Assembly: GCA_002701625.1 (NCBI GenBank)
Contig: NZWK01000055.1
Coordinates: forward strand, 6,563 to 13,438
Reading direction: 5' to 3'
DNA: 6,876 nucleotides
Origin: Chloroflexota bacterium
GTDB lineage: Bacteria; Chloroflexota; Dehalococcoidia; UBA2979
Each line of letters starts with the position of its first letter. The stretch's first letter is position 1. The notes beneath the pieces are model-generated. The model saw only the letters and a program-made list of their open reading frames with translations, was not told the origin of the DNA and ran no database searches. Position numbers and translations under genes: made by a program. Below, piece by piece: positions 6,255 through 6,876 of the stretch.

Positions 6255-6836
6255 ATGTCAACGCACGGACCAATTGCAACACACCGCAGAGCTACAGGAA
6301 TTCCTACAGGACGGTTAGCAGTCTGGTGGTTGCTAGCTTCAGAAATTTTTATTTTTGGTGGTTTAGTAACCTGCTTTTTGCTCTTCAAACTAAACGGTAG
6401 CCCAGGCTTTGAAGATGCTGCACTAACAAGCGTTACTGCGGGAGCAATCAATACTTTTGTTCTTCTTACATCTAGCTTAAGCATTGTCCTAGCACATGCA
6501 GCAATTGAAAAAGGAGATACTGTAAAATCTTTTCGCTATATTTGGTACACGATTGGCGGGGGACTAATATTTTTAGGTATAAAAACGTATGAATATACAG
6601 GTAAAATTGTTGATGGTCACGTTATCACAGAGAATCTATTCTGGTCTTTCTATTACACAATGACCGGATTACATGCTTTACATGTGATAGGAGGGATGGT
6701 CATCATGGCACTTATTTCTTTTGATATCCGTAAAGGTTACAACTTTCAACGAGTAGAGCTGATTGGGATTTACTGGCACTTTGTTGATCTTGTCTGGATT
6801 TTCTTATTTCCACTTTTGTATATCGCAAATTTTTAA
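6255..6836 (+). CDS. coxC: Cytochrome c oxidase subunit III (five-helix form)
   Basis: This 193-residue membrane subunit binds subunit I and supports proton uptake into the D channel and stability of the active site. It is the short bacterial form, with about five helices (near 22-44, 60-81, 95-112, 128-154 and 170-190), lacking the first two of the seven-helix mitochondrial type. Conserved features include E30 in the first helix (LLASEIFIFGG, matching bovine E90), KTYEY at 110-114, the GLHALHVIGG segment at 138-147 with H140 and H143, and YWHFVDLVWIFLFP at 173-186. A modest AAGG lies about five bases before the ATG. It follows coxA in the same orientation and is followed 29 bases later by the start of another ORF. 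Quinol oxidase subunit III is unlikely because subunit II has CuA. Confidence 0.94.
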   Translation: MSTHGPIATHRRATGIPTGRLAVWWLLASEIFIFGGLVTCFLLFKLNGSPGFEDAALTSVTAGAINTFVLLTSSLSIVLAHAAIEKGDTVKSFRYIWYTIGGGLIFLGIKTYEYTGKIVDGHVITENLFWSFYYTMTGLHALHVIGGMVIMALISFDIRKGYNFQRVELIGIYWHFVDLVWIFLFPLLYIANF

Positions 6837-6865
6837 AATCATAACTTTTTTTAAAAGGTCAAATT

Positions 6866-6876
6866 ATGAGTGATGC
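6866..6876 (+). CDS. Start of a further cox operon gene, possibly subunit IV (partial)
   Basis: An ATG preceded by AAAAGG (6853-6858) seven bases upstream begins an ORF that runs off the right edge after coding for M-S-D and part of a fourth codon. The ribosome binding site and the position directly after coxC make a real gene likely. In many bacterial operons of this type the next gene encodes a small membrane subunit IV (coxD), but too little is present here to identify it. Confidence 0.5.

Noticed and set aside
8..6836. A functional link between pyrimidine breakdown and the terminal oxidase
   Set aside because: The two operons are divergent, each has its own likely control elements, and no shared enzyme or cofactor step connects them specifically; simple adjacency explains the layout.

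Overview
The window is a stretch of AT-rich bacterial chromosome with two divergently transcribed groups of genes on either side of an intergenic region at about 2284-2546. The gene content is ordinary aerobic, Gram-negative-type metabolism. The AT-rich composition and the style of the cytochrome oxidase proteins would suit an uncultured, possibly marine, bacterium, but I cannot assign a lineage from the sequence and do not claim one.

Left arm (minus strand, read from about 2283 down to 8): a nitrilase-superfamily amidohydrolase, most likely beta-ureidopropionase, is followed after 59 bases by preT, the Fe-S/FAD subunit of NAD(P)-dependent dihydropyrimidine dehydrogenase. These are the last and first steps of reductive uracil/thymine breakdown. 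The partner subunit gene preA and a dihydropyrimidinase gene would be expected beyond the left edge, but they are not in the window. The gap between the two genes carries an 8-bp inverted repeat around an extended -10-like element. A 7-bp operator-like palindrome lies upstream of the nitrilase gene.

Right arm (plus strand, from 2547 to the right edge): ctaB (heme O synthase), an unannotated 35-codon single-span membrane ORF, coxB (subunit II with an intact CuA site), coxA (subunit I), coxC (five-helix subunit III), and the first codons of another ORF, probably subunit IV. This is an aa3-type cytochrome c oxidase operon. CtaB makes the heme O precursor of heme A. CoxB takes electrons from cytochrome c at CuA and passes them to heme a and heme a3/CuB in CoxA. 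CoxC stabilises proton uptake.

The most interesting observation is in CoxA. All metal ligands, the active-site tyrosine and the D-channel entrance are present, yet the three classic K-channel residues (Ser, Thr and Lys in canonical A-type oxidases) are replaced by Ala, Leu and Met, and acidic residues appear next to two of them. An extra buried Glu also appears in helix IV beside the D channel. The second item worth attention is the 35-residue membrane protein between ctaB and coxB. No mobile elements, CRISPR arrays, tRNAs or rRNAs were seen.
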